Made by a program: the position numbers and the translations under genes. The notes under the pieces were generated by a model. It saw only the letters and a list, made by a program, of their open reading frames with translations, did not search any database and was not told where the DNA came from. Positions 19,683-28,036 of a DNA stretch of 64,000 nucleotides are shown here, in pieces. This DNA comes from Streptomyces noursei (GTDB lineage: Bacteria > Actinomycetota > Actinomycetes > Streptomycetales > Streptomycetaceae), in NCBI RefSeq assembly GCF_001646665.1, contig NZ_LWBU01000035.1, positions 62,001-126,000 on the forward strand, given 5' to 3'. Position 1 is the stretch's first letter, and every line of letters starts with the position of its first letter.

Positions 19683-20035
19683 GTCATGAACTGCCTGGTT
19701 CGTTCCACCGCGCCCCAGGCGGGGTGGGGGCAGACGCGGGCACCGCCGCTCGACACCGCGGGGTTGCCACTGCCACAACACCAAGTTCTGGACCACGCGG
19801 TCCAACGCCCTGATCGTCGGCCTCTACCAGCACAACGCCGAGCAGCTCGGCCGCACCATCGTCACCGCGGCGGAGGTCAGAGGACTGCCTCTTCGTCCGC
19901 CGCCGGTTCGCACGAGTGGCTGCCCGAGCGCCGTGGACCCCTTTCGGTAACGTGATCACAGCTGCATGGAGTGCCCATGTGTCCGGCTGGTCCGTGCCAG
20001 GGCTTCCGGCGGAGAGTGATGAGGATGAGGCTGCA
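19683..20035. other. Intergenic region with a short coding-like relic
   Basis: No intact gene is seen. On the + strand around 19757-19875 one frame reads GCHCHNTKFWTTRSNALIVG and continues LYQHNAEQLGRTIVTAAE, which looks like real protein rather than the Arg/Pro-rich text of random GC-rich frames. It lacks a start codon and binding site and ends in unrelated sequence. It may be the remains of a deleted gene. I do not recognise the family. Confidence 0.35.
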
Positions 20036-20410
20036 ATGAGTGAACTGACGAAGCCCGAGGTCGAGATTCCGGAGGGGGATGCACCCACCGAGCTGACCAT
20101 CCGGGACCTGGTCGTCGGGTACGGGGCCGAGGCGAAGCCCGGCATGGTTGTCAGGGTTCACTATGTCGGGGTCACCTTCGAGTCCGGGAAGGAGTTCGAC
20201 TCCTCCTGGGACCGGGGCCAGCCGTTCAAGTTCGCCCTGGGCGGTGGCCGGGTCATCAAGGGCTGGGACCGGGGGGTGAGGGGGATGAAGGTCGGCGGTC
20301 GGCGCGAAATCATCGTTCCCCCGCGTCTCGGTTACGGCAAGCAGTCACCCTCGGCGTTGATCCCGGCGGGCTCGACCCTGCTCTTCGTGGTGGACCTGCT
20401 CTCAGTCTGA
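20036..20410 (+). CDS. FKBP-type peptidyl-prolyl cis-trans isomerase
   Basis: A 124-residue cytosolic FKBP. The core is complete: VRVHYVGVTFESGKEFDSSW (Tyr and Asp of the FK506 pocket), GQPFKFALGGGRVIKGWDRG (the Val-Ile and Trp of the pocket floor), GMKVGGRREIIVPPRLGYGK and a final strand LLFVVDLLSV. It assists protein folding by isomerising X-Pro bonds. No signal peptide is present. GAGG stands upstream of the ATG and residues 1-15 are an acidic leader before the domain. It appears monocistronic. Confidence 0.95.
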   Translation: MSELTKPEVEIPEGDAPTELTIRDLVVGYGAEAKPGMVVRVHYVGVTFESGKEFDSSWDRGQPFKFALGGGRVIKGWDRGVRGMKVGGRREIIVPPRLGYGKQSPSALIPAGSTLLFVVDLLSV

Positions 20411-20610
20411 GGCAGGCCCGCTGCTCACCGGGCCGGGGTGAGTGGGCGGTTGTTCGCCTCCTGTCGGCAAGAGGGACGAGGCCGACCGGATTCCTGACCG
20501 GCCGGGCCATCGCCGACGCTACAGAATGCGGCCCGCTGCAGGATTCTCCGCGTGCCATGCGGGCGAACCGCCCTGCGACGGACGTGCGGCCTGACGTAAA
20601 GCCGCCTTTG

Positions 20611-21081
20611 TCACGCGGTCGGTCGACTGGCGAGGACATGGGCGTGGCGCGCCTGCACCTGGTCACGTTTCGCCTCCGGACCGATGACGATCACCAGGTG
20701 ATAGCGGCCCGCGACGAGGACGGCGGCGTTGCGGACGAAAACCTCGCACCCCTGGCCGTCGATCCAGGTGAAGCTGCCGGTGGCGAAGCGTGTCCGGCCG
20801 GTTTCCACCAGCCTGATCCCGGTGGCACTGGCCCAGCTCGAGCCGCGGAACGCCGCGAGCTCCGGTTCGTGGTTCTTCTGGTACGTGAGAGGCGAGGAGG
20901 AGAAACGGGCCGCCGTGTCACGTCCGGGTACCAGAACGAGGCTCAAGTCGCCATGGGCGTAAAGGAACTGGCCTGGGTGTTCCTGCGATGTTCCGTCCAT
21001 CCGTCCGGCCCCTCCACCTGGAAGCCGCCCTCCCGGATCAGCCGGTATCCGGGGGCCTTCGGTGCCGTCCGACGCGGGCCG
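20611..21081 (-). pseudogene. Frameshifted remnant of a protein resembling a Ser/Thr-kinase C-terminal domain
   Basis: Two overlapping frames on this strand together read as one protein. The upstream part gives PGYRLIREGGFQVEGPDGW; the downstream part, in another frame, gives QFLYAHGDLSLVLVPGRD, then YQKNHEPELAAFRGSSWA and VRNAAVLVAGRYHLVIVIGP. The shift lies near 20960-21000. The upstream frame stops soon after it, and the downstream frame has only an internal ATG without a good binding site. From memory similar text occurs as the extracytoplasmic domain of some Streptomyces Ser/Thr kinases. A small separate gene is less likely. Sequencing error could also explain it. Confidence 0.5.
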
Positions 21082-21727
21082 TGGCGGGCCCCCGGCGGCC
21101 GGTGCGGACCGTCGCCGGCCCAAGGCGCGGGACTGCGTCCGCCTGGCCGCCGGGGCGTGCTGCCGGACGTGACCCGTGCGGCGTCGGGGCGGTCCGCCAA
21201 CGCCTTGGGCCCGTATCGGTATGAGGCAGGAAAAGGTCCCTTCACGTGGGGAAGTGTGAACGGAGGGGGCAGAAGATGACGGTTCACGCCAAGCCGGACA
21301 GCCGGCCACCCGGACGGCGTGGCACCGGAGCGAGCCGGCGGAAGCGGACGGCGGACACCGGGGGTGGGGGCCGCGACCGGCCGGTCGCGGGATGCGGTCG
21401 ATTCCACATATGAGCAGTGCGGACAACGGTGTTGCCCGATCAATTTCGGGCGCGGATCGATCAACGGAGGGCTCCCTTCCCGCTCGGTCACCTGCTGAAC
21501 GCGAAATGACTATGCTCACTTTCCGTGGCGCGCCGCACACGCTGAGCCGAACGCTGCGTTGCGCGCGGACCGAACCCGGTCGCAGAGAGGCGTGCCCGCC
21601 GATGCGCCCCCGAGCGTCGTCGGGACACCTGTCGGGACACCCGTACTCGGCCGAGTGAGGTCCCGGCCGTCCCCGGCGCGCCGCGGTACCACCAGTCCAC
21701 AACTTCCAGACTGTTTAGGACCCTTCG
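21082..21727. other. Leader region of the conservon, holding one possible peptide gene
   Basis: These 646 bases contain the upstream end of the remnant gene, a 45-codon frame with a good binding site (listed separately), and the promoter of cvnA. A relatively A/T-rich patch lies at 21405-21520, as expected for a promoter. No larger gene is supported. Confidence 0.4.
21276..21413 (+). CDS. Possible 45-residue basic peptide
   Basis: ATG preceded by GGAGGGGGC eight bases upstream, encoding MTVHAKPDSRPPGRRGTGAS and then a further Arg/Gly-rich stretch ending GCGRFHI. It has no hydrophobic segment and its composition is close to that of chance frames in this DNA, so the ribosome binding site is the only real support. 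It would be transcribed towards cvnA. Confidence 0.28.
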   Translation: MTVHAKPDSRPPGRRGTGASRRKRTADTGGGGRDRPVAGCGRFHI

Positions 21728-23224
21728 ATGGTTCGTTCAGGTGCAACCCCCGGAGCGCTGCCTCGTGCGGTGGCTCCGGTGTGGCTCGTCCCCTCCGGCG
21801 TCCTTGCCGGCGCCTGTGCCATAGCGCTGGTCTCCGTTCCCGCGCAGATACGCACGCCGGTCGCCTGGTGCGGGCTGGTCGCGGTACTCCTGACGGCCGT
21901 CACCTGCGCGGAGACGGGGCGCCGGGCACGCTCGGTGGACGCGGCCCGCCACGCACGGGCGCGTGCCGAGGTGCAGCAGTACTACGCGCAGCGTGAGACC
22001 GCGTTGTTCGCGCGCCTCTCCGATCAGCGGGCCACCACCGTATGGCTCGCCGAGGAGCTCCTCCCCGCGGCCGTCGCCCGCCTGCAGAAGGGGGAGCCCG
22101 TATCGGAGATCATGCAGTCCGTCACGTTCGGGGAACACCTCGACGGCGAGTTCGCCGAGGCACTCCGGGCCGCCCTGCGGACGCTGCTGGAAGCCGTGGA
22201 CGCGGAGGAACGCACCCGCGACTCCTCGCAGCGGGCCCTGGTGGCGATCGCACGGCGGGTCCAGGCGATCGTGCACCAGCTCGCCAAGGACCTGCGCGAC
22301 ATGCAGATCCTGCACGGCAACGACGTCGTGGTCTCGCACGGCCTGCAGGACATCGACCACCGCAACGCCCTCATCGGGCGCCTCGCGGCCAGCATCGCGG
22401 TCCTGGGCGACGCCCGGCCGGGGCGCCAGTGGTCGAAGGCGATCCCGCTGTACGACGTCGTCCGCGGTGCCATGTCCCGCATCGTCGACTACCCCCGCGT
22501 GAGGTTGCAGTCGGTCACGGAGGTGGCGGTGGTCGGCCAGGGAGCCGAGCCGCTGATCCACCTGCTCGCCGAACTGCTCGACAACGCCACGACCTTCTCC
22601 CCGCCGCACGCGCCGGTCGAGGTCACCGCCAGCGAGGTGCCCTCCGGCATCGCGATCGAGATCGAGGACCGCGGGGTCGGGCTCACCGAGGAGGTCCGCC
22701 GGCGCGTCGACCGCGTGATGGCCCGGGCGTCCTCCGGCATCGACCTGGCCGACCTCGGCGAGGCCACCCAGCTCGGCCTCCCCGTCGTCAGCCGGCTGGC
22801 GCGCGAGCACGGACTCGACGTCGACCTGCGCACCTCCGCGTACGGCGGAGTGCGGGCCGTCGTGCTCGTCCCGCGCCGCATGATCACCACCGTCCAGCAG
22901 CCCGCTCCGAAGGTCCCGCACCCCACGCCGAGGCCGATGGGCAGACCGACCGTGCCGAGGCCGACGATGACGCGCGACGACGCAGCAGATTCCGGCAGGG
23001 CCCCGCAGACCGTCAACGGACTCCCGCAGCGGCGACGCGAGTCGCCGGTACCGACTCCGGTCGTCCGGACCACCCCCGAGCCCCCCGCCGCTCCGGCCGC
23101 CTCCCCGGGCACGACCGGCGCGCCACGGCAGCCGGGCCTGATGTGGGAGGCCTTCAGCGGGGAGAAGAGACCGGGCACCGACCCTTCCATCCGAACCAGC
23201 GAGCCATCAGACGAGGGTGAGTAA
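21728..23224 (+). CDS. cvnA: Conservon membrane sensor, histidine-kinase-like ATPase
   Basis: A 498-residue membrane sensor. Two membrane helices lie at about residues 16-36 and 42-60, with almost no extracellular loop, followed by a long helical segment (AEVQQYYAQRETALFARLSDQRA). The dimerisation-like helix contains DIDHRNALIGRLAASIAVLG. The HATPase region shows LLAELLDNATTFSPP (N box) and EIEDRGVGLTEEV (G1). The last 110 residues are Pro/Thr-rich and disordered. CvnA proteins are thought to signal to a membrane-bound complex with CvnB, C and D. It starts a tightly packed operon: the next gene begins 2 bases after its stop. Confidence 0.92.
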   Translation: MVRSGATPGALPRAVAPVWLVPSGVLAGACAIALVSVPAQIRTPVAWCGLVAVLLTAVTCAETGRRARSVDAARHARARAEVQQYYAQRETALFARLSDQRATTVWLAEELLPAAVARLQKGEPVSEIMQSVTFGEHLDGEFAEALRAALRTLLEAVDAEERTRDSSQRALVAIARRVQAIVHQLAKDLRDMQILHGNDVVVSHGLQDIDHRNALIGRLAASIAVLGDARPGRQWSKAIPLYDVVRGAMSRIVDYPRVRLQSVTEVAVVGQGAEPLIHLLAELLDNATTFSPPHAPVEVTASEVPSGIAIEIEDRGVGLTEEVRRRVDRVMARASSGIDLADLGEATQLGLPVVSRLAREHGLDVDLRTSAYGGVRAVVLVPRRMITTVQQPAPKVPHPTPRPMGRPTVPRPTMTRDDAADSGRAPQTVNGLPQRRRESPVPTPVVRTTPEPPAAPAASPGTTGAPRQPGLMWEAFSGEKRPGTDPSIRTSEPSDEGE

Positions 23225-23226
23225 CC

Positions 23227-23634
23227 GTGCCGCCACTGCCCAACATGGACTGGATGCTCAAGGAGCTTGCGGCCAGCGTCCCGTACGTCCGACACGTGGT
23301 CGTGTTGTCGTCGGACGGTCTGTGCATCGGTCAAGCGAACACGGAGCCCGACACCGCCGACGCCATCGCGGCCGCCTGTTCGGGCATCCAGAGCCTGGCG
23401 AAGGCCATCGCGCAGAAGTTCCCGCACGGTGACGGCTCGACCCGCATGGTCGGGATCGAGGTCGACGGCGGCTACTTCTCCCTCATGGCGGCCGGCCCCG
23501 GAGCGTATCTCGCGGTGCTGGCCGACGAGGAGGTGGACGCGGGGCTGCTGGGCGACCGGATGCGCACGCTGGTGGTCCGGATCGGCCAGCACATGACCAG
23601 CCCGCCGCGTGATGACGTCGGGCAGGCGATGTGA
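23227..23634 (+). CDS. cvnB: Conservon Roadblock/LC7 protein
   Basis: A 135-residue Roadblock/LC7 protein with a GTG start just after the cvnA stop. The features are LKELAASVPYVRHVVVLSSDGL, then AIAAACSGIQSLAKAIAQKF, then VEVDGGYFSLMAAGPGAYLAVLAD and a closing VVRIGQHM helix. By analogy to MglB it should regulate the GTPase CvnD and form a complex with CvnA. Its stop overlaps the GTG of cvnC (GTGA). It resembles the detached Roadblock gene near 4 kb in length and layout. Confidence 0.93.
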   Translation: MPPLPNMDWMLKELAASVPYVRHVVVLSSDGLCIGQANTEPDTADAIAAACSGIQSLAKAIAQKFPHGDGSTRMVGIEVDGGYFSLMAAGPGAYLAVLADEEVDAGLLGDRMRTLVVRIGQHMTSPPRDDVGQAM

Positions 23635-23987
23635 CGGCGGAGAACCAGGGCGCGTGGGACGAGGGAAGTCCCGTACCGCTTTACGTCATCTCCGGTGGCC
23701 CGGGTTCCTCGGCCAAGGGGTTCAACCTGGTCACCCTCATCGCGTCGAGGTCCGCGCCCGAGCCCGGTATGCAGCCCGAGCAGGCGGCCATCCTGACCAT
23801 GTGCCAGTACCCGCTGTCCGTGGCCGAGATCTCGGCGTACCTCAGTCTGCCGTTCAGCGTCATCACGGTGCTGCTCTCCAAGCTGGTGGACAACGAGCGG
23901 GTTGAGGCCACTGCTCCCGTCCCCGTCGCGGCGGTTCCCGAACTCGGCCTTCTGGAGGCGGTGATCCATGGACTACGTAAGCTCTGA
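23631..23987 (+). CDS. cvnC: Conservon DUF742 protein
   Basis: A 118-residue DUF742 protein. The conserved core is VPLYVISGGPGSSAKGFNLVTLIA, then MQPEQAAILTMCQYPLSVAEISAYLSLP, which forms a winged helix-turn-helix-like unit, and VITVLLSKLVDNERVEATAP. The C-terminus LLEAVIHGLRKL is the usual family ending. CvnC is a structural component of the conservon complex of unknown biochemical role. It overlaps cvnB by 4 bases and cvnD by 20 bases, so translation of all is coupled. Confidence 0.93.
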   Translation: MTAENQGAWDEGSPVPLYVISGGPGSSAKGFNLVTLIASRSAPEPGMQPEQAAILTMCQYPLSVAEISAYLSLPFSVITVLLSKLVDNERVEATAPVPVAAVPELGLLEAVIHGLRKL

Positions 23988-24591
23988 CGCACTCGCCGCC
24001 GGCCCCCGCCGCTCGGACGTGCTGCTGCCGCACGGCGCCAAGGGCGTCAAGGTGGTGATCGTCGGCGGCTTCGGCGTGGGCAAGACGACGATGGTCGGTG
24101 CGGTGAGTGAGATCCCGCCCCTGACCACCGAGGAGACGATGACGCAGGCCGGCGTCGGGATCGACCACAACCCCGGCGCGGAAGGCAAGAACACCACCAC
24201 CGTCGCGCTGGACTTCGGCCGCATCAGCATCAACGAGGAGCTGATCCTCTACCTCTTCGGCACGCCGGGACAGGAGCGCTTCTGGTTCCTGTGGAACGGC
24301 ATCTTCGAGGGGGCGCTCGGTGCCGTGGTCCTCATCGACACCCGGAGGATCGAGGTCTGCTTCGAGATCATCACCCGTCTGGAAGACCGCCGCGTTCCCT
24401 TCGTCGTGGCCGTCAACACCTTCCCCGAGGCGCCCCAGCACCCGGTGCACGCCCTGCGCGCCGCCCTGGCCCTCAACGACTCGGTGCCCATCATCACCTG
24501 CGACGCACGCGACCGGTCGTCCAGCCGCGACGCCCTGCTCTCGCTGATGGGCTACCTGTGCACCCTCGCCGCCGCCCAGGAGTCCGTATGA
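23968..24591 (+). CDS. cvnD: Conservon Ras-like GTPase
   Basis: A 207-residue small GTPase. GGFGVGKTT is the P-loop (about residues 30-38), TTTVALDFGRIS contains switch I, and LYLFGTPGQERFWFLW is the switch II G3-type motif. VAVNTF replaces the canonical NKxD. The first 20 residues are an extra N-terminal tail shared with other CvnD proteins. It probably cycles between GDP and GTP under CvnA/CvnB control. Its stop overlaps the P450 start (ATGA), coupling the GTPase to the enzyme. Confidence 0.94.
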   Translation: MDYVSSDALAAGPRRSDVLLPHGAKGVKVVIVGGFGVGKTTMVGAVSEIPPLTTEETMTQAGVGIDHNPGAEGKNTTTVALDFGRISINEELILYLFGTPGQERFWFLWNGIFEGALGAVVLIDTRRIEVCFEIITRLEDRRVPFVVAVNTFPEAPQHPVHALRAALALNDSVPIITCDARDRSSSRDALLSLMGYLCTLAAAQESV

Positions 24592-26027
24592 CCGTCCCGC
24601 CCACCGACCACACCACCACGGAGCCGGGGGCCACCCCGCCCCGGGGCTGCCCGCACGCCGACACGGGAATCGACGGCCTGACCCGGCTCCACGGGCCCAC
24701 CGCCGAGACCGACCCCATGGGCCTGTACGAGAAGCTGCGCGCCGCCCACGGTCCGGTGGCGCCCGTCCTGCTCGACGGCGACGTACGGGCCTGGCTCGTC
24801 CTCGGGTACCTGGAGAACCGTGACGTGGCCAGCCGCTCCACGCAGTTCTCCCGCGCCCCCCGCACCTGGCACGGCTGGAAGAGCGGCGAGATCGACGCCG
24901 CCACCTCGCCGCTGGTGCCGATGATCGGGTGGCGGCCCGACTGCGTGTGCGCGGACGGCGAGGAGCACCAGCGCCTGCGCGGCGCGGTGACGGCCGGCCT
25001 CGACCAGTTCGACCACCGCGGTATCCGCCGCCACATCACCCGCTTCGCCCACCAGTTGATCGACGGGTTCTGCGAGCGGGGCGAGGTGGAGCTGGTCAGC
25101 CGGTTCACCGAGCACCTGCCCATGCTCGTGCTCACCCACCTGCTCGGCATGCCGGACGAGTCCGGGCCCAGGCTCGTGCACGCGGCCCGCGACCTGTTCA
25201 AGGCCACGGAGACGTCGCTCGCGAGCAACGCCTACGTGCTGGAGGCCCTCGAACAGCTCGTCCTCATGAAGAAGAGCGCGCCGGGGCAGGACATCGCCTC
25301 CGTGCTGCTGTCCCACCCGGCCGGCCTCACGGACGAGGAGGTGAAGCACCACCTGCGCCTGATCCTGCTCGCGGGCTACGAGACGACCGCCAACCTCATG
25401 TCCAACGTGCTGCGCATGGTGGTCACCGACCCGCGCTTCCGCGGCTCGCTCGCGGGCGGCCAGATGACCCTGCCGGAGGCGGTCGAGCAGGTGCTCTGGG
25501 ACGAGCCGCCGCTGATGGTGTGCCCGGGCCGCTGGGCCACCGGGGACACCAGCCTCGGGGGCCAGGAGATCAAGGCGGGCGACATGCTCCTGCTGGGCCT
25601 CGCCGCGGGGAACGTCGACAAGGCGATCCGCCCGGACCCCTCGACCCGGGTGCACCACAACCGCGCGCACCTGTCATTCAGCGCCGGTGCCCATGAGTGC
25701 CCCGGCCAGGACATCGGCCGTGTCATCGCCGACACCGGCATCGACATCCTGCTCACCCGGCTGCCCGACATCGCCCTGGCCGTCCCCGAGGAGCGGCTCA
25801 CCTGGCGCTCCTCCACCTGGTCCCGGCACCTGACGGCGCTGCCCGTGACGTTCGCGCCCCGCCTGCCGGAGGCCCATGACGTGACGGCCCCGCTGCCCGC
25901 TCCGCCGCCGCCCAGCAGCACGGTCCCGGCGGCACCCCAACTGCCGCCGGCCGACGTGGCGGTGGGCCGGGGCGGGCCCCGCACCACCTGGCGGGCCAGG
26001 CTGCGGCGGTTCCTGCGGGGGCGGTAG
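24588..26027 (+). CDS. Conservon cytochrome P450, CYP157-like, lacking the EXXR motif
   Basis: A 479-residue P450. The oxygen-binding I-helix motif AGYETT (about residue 260) and the haem ligand in FSAGAHECPGQ (Cys371) are intact. The K-helix reads EAVEQVLW (residues 297-304), so the normally invariant Glu and Arg of EXXR are Gln301 and Trp304. The CYP157 family, whose genes lie in conservons, is known to lack EXXR with an EQxLW-type replacement, which fits both place and motif. A Pro-rich and basic C-terminal tail (about 55 residues) is unusual. Its activity is uncertain; it may be a regulatory haem protein. It is the fifth gene of the conservon. Confidence 0.9.
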   Translation: MTVPPTDHTTTEPGATPPRGCPHADTGIDGLTRLHGPTAETDPMGLYEKLRAAHGPVAPVLLDGDVRAWLVLGYLENRDVASRSTQFSRAPRTWHGWKSGEIDAATSPLVPMIGWRPDCVCADGEEHQRLRGAVTAGLDQFDHRGIRRHITRFAHQLIDGFCERGEVELVSRFTEHLPMLVLTHLLGMPDESGPRLVHAARDLFKATETSLASNAYVLEALEQLVLMKKSAPGQDIASVLLSHPAGLTDEEVKHHLRLILLAGYETTANLMSNVLRMVVTDPRFRGSLAGGQMTLPEAVEQVLWDEPPLMVCPGRWATGDTSLGGQEIKAGDMLLLGLAAGNVDKAIRPDPSTRVHHNRAHLSFSAGAHECPGQDIGRVIADTGIDILLTRLPDIALAVPEERLTWRSSTWSRHLTALPVTFAPRLPEAHDVTAPLPAPPPPSSTVPAAPQLPPADVAVGRGGPRTTWRARLRRFLRGR

Positions 26028-26051
26028 GCCCCGCGGCGCCCGTCGGGGCGG

Positions 26052-26078
26052 GCACCGGCCCCGCCCCGGGGCCGGTGC
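26052..26078. terminator. Bidirectional hairpin between P450 and terpene synthase
   Basis: GCACCGGCCCCG pairs perfectly with CGGGGCCGGTGC across a 3-base loop. It lies 24 bases after the P450 stop and 27 bases after the stop of the oppositely oriented terpene synthase, so it can serve both. Confidence 0.75.
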
Positions 26079-26105
26079 CGCGGGACCGCCGGTCGGCGGT
26101 GCGTC

Positions 26106-27170
26106 TCAGGAGGCCGGGACGCACCGCCGGCCGGCGGGCGCCCGCTCCTGCCACGGGCCGTCCGCGGGCGCGTAGCGTGGCGCCCCGCTGTACCAGGCGT
26201 GGAGCCCGGACAGGAAGCCGCACGCGCCCCGCACCCAGGCATCAAGCTCGGCTCTTTCCACACGGTTCAGCGCGGCCCGCCGTACGAGCACGGGCAGTTC
26301 GCTGCGTCTGAGGTGCTCGAAGTGGCGCAGGCGGGCGGTCACCAGATCCGCGGCGGCGCGCATCGCCTCCGGGACGGAGATGCCCAAGGAGGTCTCGAGG
26401 ACGACGACGAGGTTGTTGACGTCGCGTTCGTCGTGCACCTCCCGGTGGTAGGAGGCGATGTCGTTCGCCAGCCCCATGTAGTCCATGAAGGCGTCCAGCA
26501 GGGCGCCGAAGGTCCTGCTGCGCCGTATCCGTTCCGGGACCCGGGCACCGGTCGACAGCTCGACCGAGTAGGGGGCGGTGTAGGCGGCGAAGCTCTCACG
26601 GCGGAACTGGGCGTACTCGATGACGTCGGGGACGCGGCCCGTGCGGCTGTTGATCAGTTCCTGCACCCCGGCGTCTATGTACCGTGCCAGGGCCTCGTTC
26701 AGCCTCCGCCGCCAGTGGGCCAGCCTCGGGGGGAACAGCCGCTTCTGGAGGTCGGCCATGCCCCGCTCGACGGCGTTGACCGGCTCCGGCAGCCGCGCGC
26801 CCGGCTCCGGGGGCAGGAAGGCGTGGAGGCGGGCCGTGAAGGCCTGCGCGCCCGCGAGGTCGCCCGTCTGCTTGAAGGCGGAGGCGAAGTAGTCGTCCCA
26901 TGCCAGGGCCCAGAGGTTGAACCGGTGGTTGAGCCGCAGGTCGGCGAGCGAGGCGTCGGGCAGCGCCCAGGCGGTCAGCTGGTCGACGGCCATGGCGTGG
27001 AACTGGGACGTCGTCCAGATCCCCCGGCGGGCGGCCTGTTCGCCGCCGACCAGCATGCCCATCTCCCGCGCCCACGCCTCGCTCTCCGCGTGCAGGGCCG
27101 GCAGGTACGGGTTCACCCTCGTCGAGTACGGCATCCAGAGTATGGGGAGCTTGATGGTCTGCCCTGTCAT
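26106..27170 (-). CDS. Class I terpene synthase
   Basis: A 354-residue bacterial terpene synthase with the single alpha domain expected to ionise geranyl or farnesyl diphosphate. The NSE metal triad is complete in NDIASYHREVHDE (Asn236, Ser240, Glu244), and an Arg-Tyr pair near the C-terminus (SGAPRYAP) matches the closing RY motif. The aspartate-rich motif is DDYFASAF (Asp92, Asp93) without the usual third acidic residue. The N-terminal LPILWMPYSTRVNPYL is typical of the family. It faces the conservon P450. I chose the ATG at 27170. The product cannot be predicted. Confidence 0.9.
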   Translation of the reverse strand: MTGQTIKLPILWMPYSTRVNPYLPALHAESEAWAREMGMLVGGEQAARRGIWTTSQFHAMAVDQLTAWALPDASLADLRLNHRFNLWALAWDDYFASAFKQTGDLAGAQAFTARLHAFLPPEPGARLPEPVNAVERGMADLQKRLFPPRLAHWRRRLNEALARYIDAGVQELINSRTGRVPDVIEYAQFRRESFAAYTAPYSVELSTGARVPERIRRSRTFGALLDAFMDYMGLANDIASYHREVHDERDVNNLVVVLETSLGISVPEAMRAAADLVTARLRHFEHLRRSELPVLVRRAALNRVERAELDAWVRGACGFLSGLHAWYSGAPRYAPADGPWQERAPAGRRCVPAS

Positions 27171-27457
27171 GAGATCCCTGCTTCCCTTTCGGCGCATCGG
27201 TGGGCGGACCACCCCTGCGAGTGGCTGCCCTTGCGTGTTCCGCTCTCGGTCCGGTCGGAGCGCTCATGCCCGTGGGCGGCACGCCGCCGTGGCGCTCCGT
27301 GCGTGGCTCGGCGTGCTGTGGGGGGATCGGGGGGCCGGCAGGGCCCGCACACGACCGGCGCGTACATGGCCGCCCTCCGGGGTCGGAACACCGGGGCGCT
27401 GCGGCCGGTCGCCACGGCCGGGACGCCGCGGCGGCGGTACGGGCGTACGGGGCCCCG

Positions 27458-27556
27458 TCACGGGTGCAGGTGCATCCCGTGGCGGGTGTGCGGCTCGCCC
27501 GGGTCGTGCCCTTCGACGGAGGACGGGAGGACCGCGAACGTCACTTCCTGGGGCAT
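27458..27556 (-). CDS. Possible 32-residue peptide upstream of the terpene synthase
   Basis: MPQEVTFAVLPSSVEGHDPG is followed by a His-rich end (EPHTRHGMHLHP). A strong GGAGGGAG site lies 5 bases before the ATG, as good as that of any gene here. It has no signal peptide and no Cys. It lies in the 0.9-kb leader of the terpene synthase on the same strand, 287 bases before its start, and could be a leader peptide, a short metal-binding peptide or the end of a decayed gene. Confidence 0.4.
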   Translation of the reverse strand: MPQEVTFAVLPSSVEGHDPGEPHTRHGMHLHP

Positions 27557-28026
27557 GGTTTCTCCCTCCGGGCCGGCCCTTGGGTCGACGATCCACTGCT
27601 GCCACGGGGGAAGGACACCACACCCTTCCCGCCCCGCGGTGCCCCCAACCGTGCCCAACCCCTCCGATCCACAACCCCAAATCGCCATCTTCGGCGCACA
27701 ACGAGGGGCGGTTTGTACGGGATTAAACGATCCTTCTGGTCAGGTTGGCTCAAAAGCGATGCAGAAGTCGGCCATGATCGACCACCGGCCGTAGGGCGGA
27801 CGCCCCCGGGCGGTGGCGGACGAGCACGGCCAACAGGCCCTGGACGGGCCGGCGGTGCGCCACCGGGTCGACGCCTGCCCCGAGGGGCGTTCGGCTCTGC
27901 CGGCGGCGGCCGACGCGCCCCACGGGGCTCGGGATTCACGTGCTCCCCGCTCCCCACGCCCGTCCGACCCCACCTACAGCCGCGGCGTGCCCCGCGGCAC
28001 ACCAAACCTCAAGCAGTGCACGATTT
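27557..28026. other. Gene-free region with an A/T-richer patch
   Basis: No supported gene. Two A/T-richer patches stand out against the background: 27650-27780 (likely promoter for the leftward peptide and terpene synthase) and 27990-28080 (promoter of the rightward TetR gene). Confidence 0.4.
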
Positions 28027-28036
28027 ACCTATAGGT
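28027..28036. promoter_or_regulatory. Palindromic operator candidate of the TetR gene
   Basis: ACCTATAGGT is a perfect 10-bp palindrome in an A/T-rich island directly upstream of the regulator. ATAGGTT recurs as ATAGGGTTT 20 bases on, giving a second half-site-like copy. Autoregulation is inferred. Confidence 0.45.

Noticed and set aside
19683..20035. An insertion sequence remnant
   Set aside because: No terminal inverted repeats, target duplication or transposase motif could be seen; only a short coding-like patch remains.
27458..27556. RiPP precursor peptide
   Set aside because: No maturation enzyme, transporter or cyclase gene is near, and the peptide has no Cys and few Ser/Thr, so a biosynthetic role is not supported.
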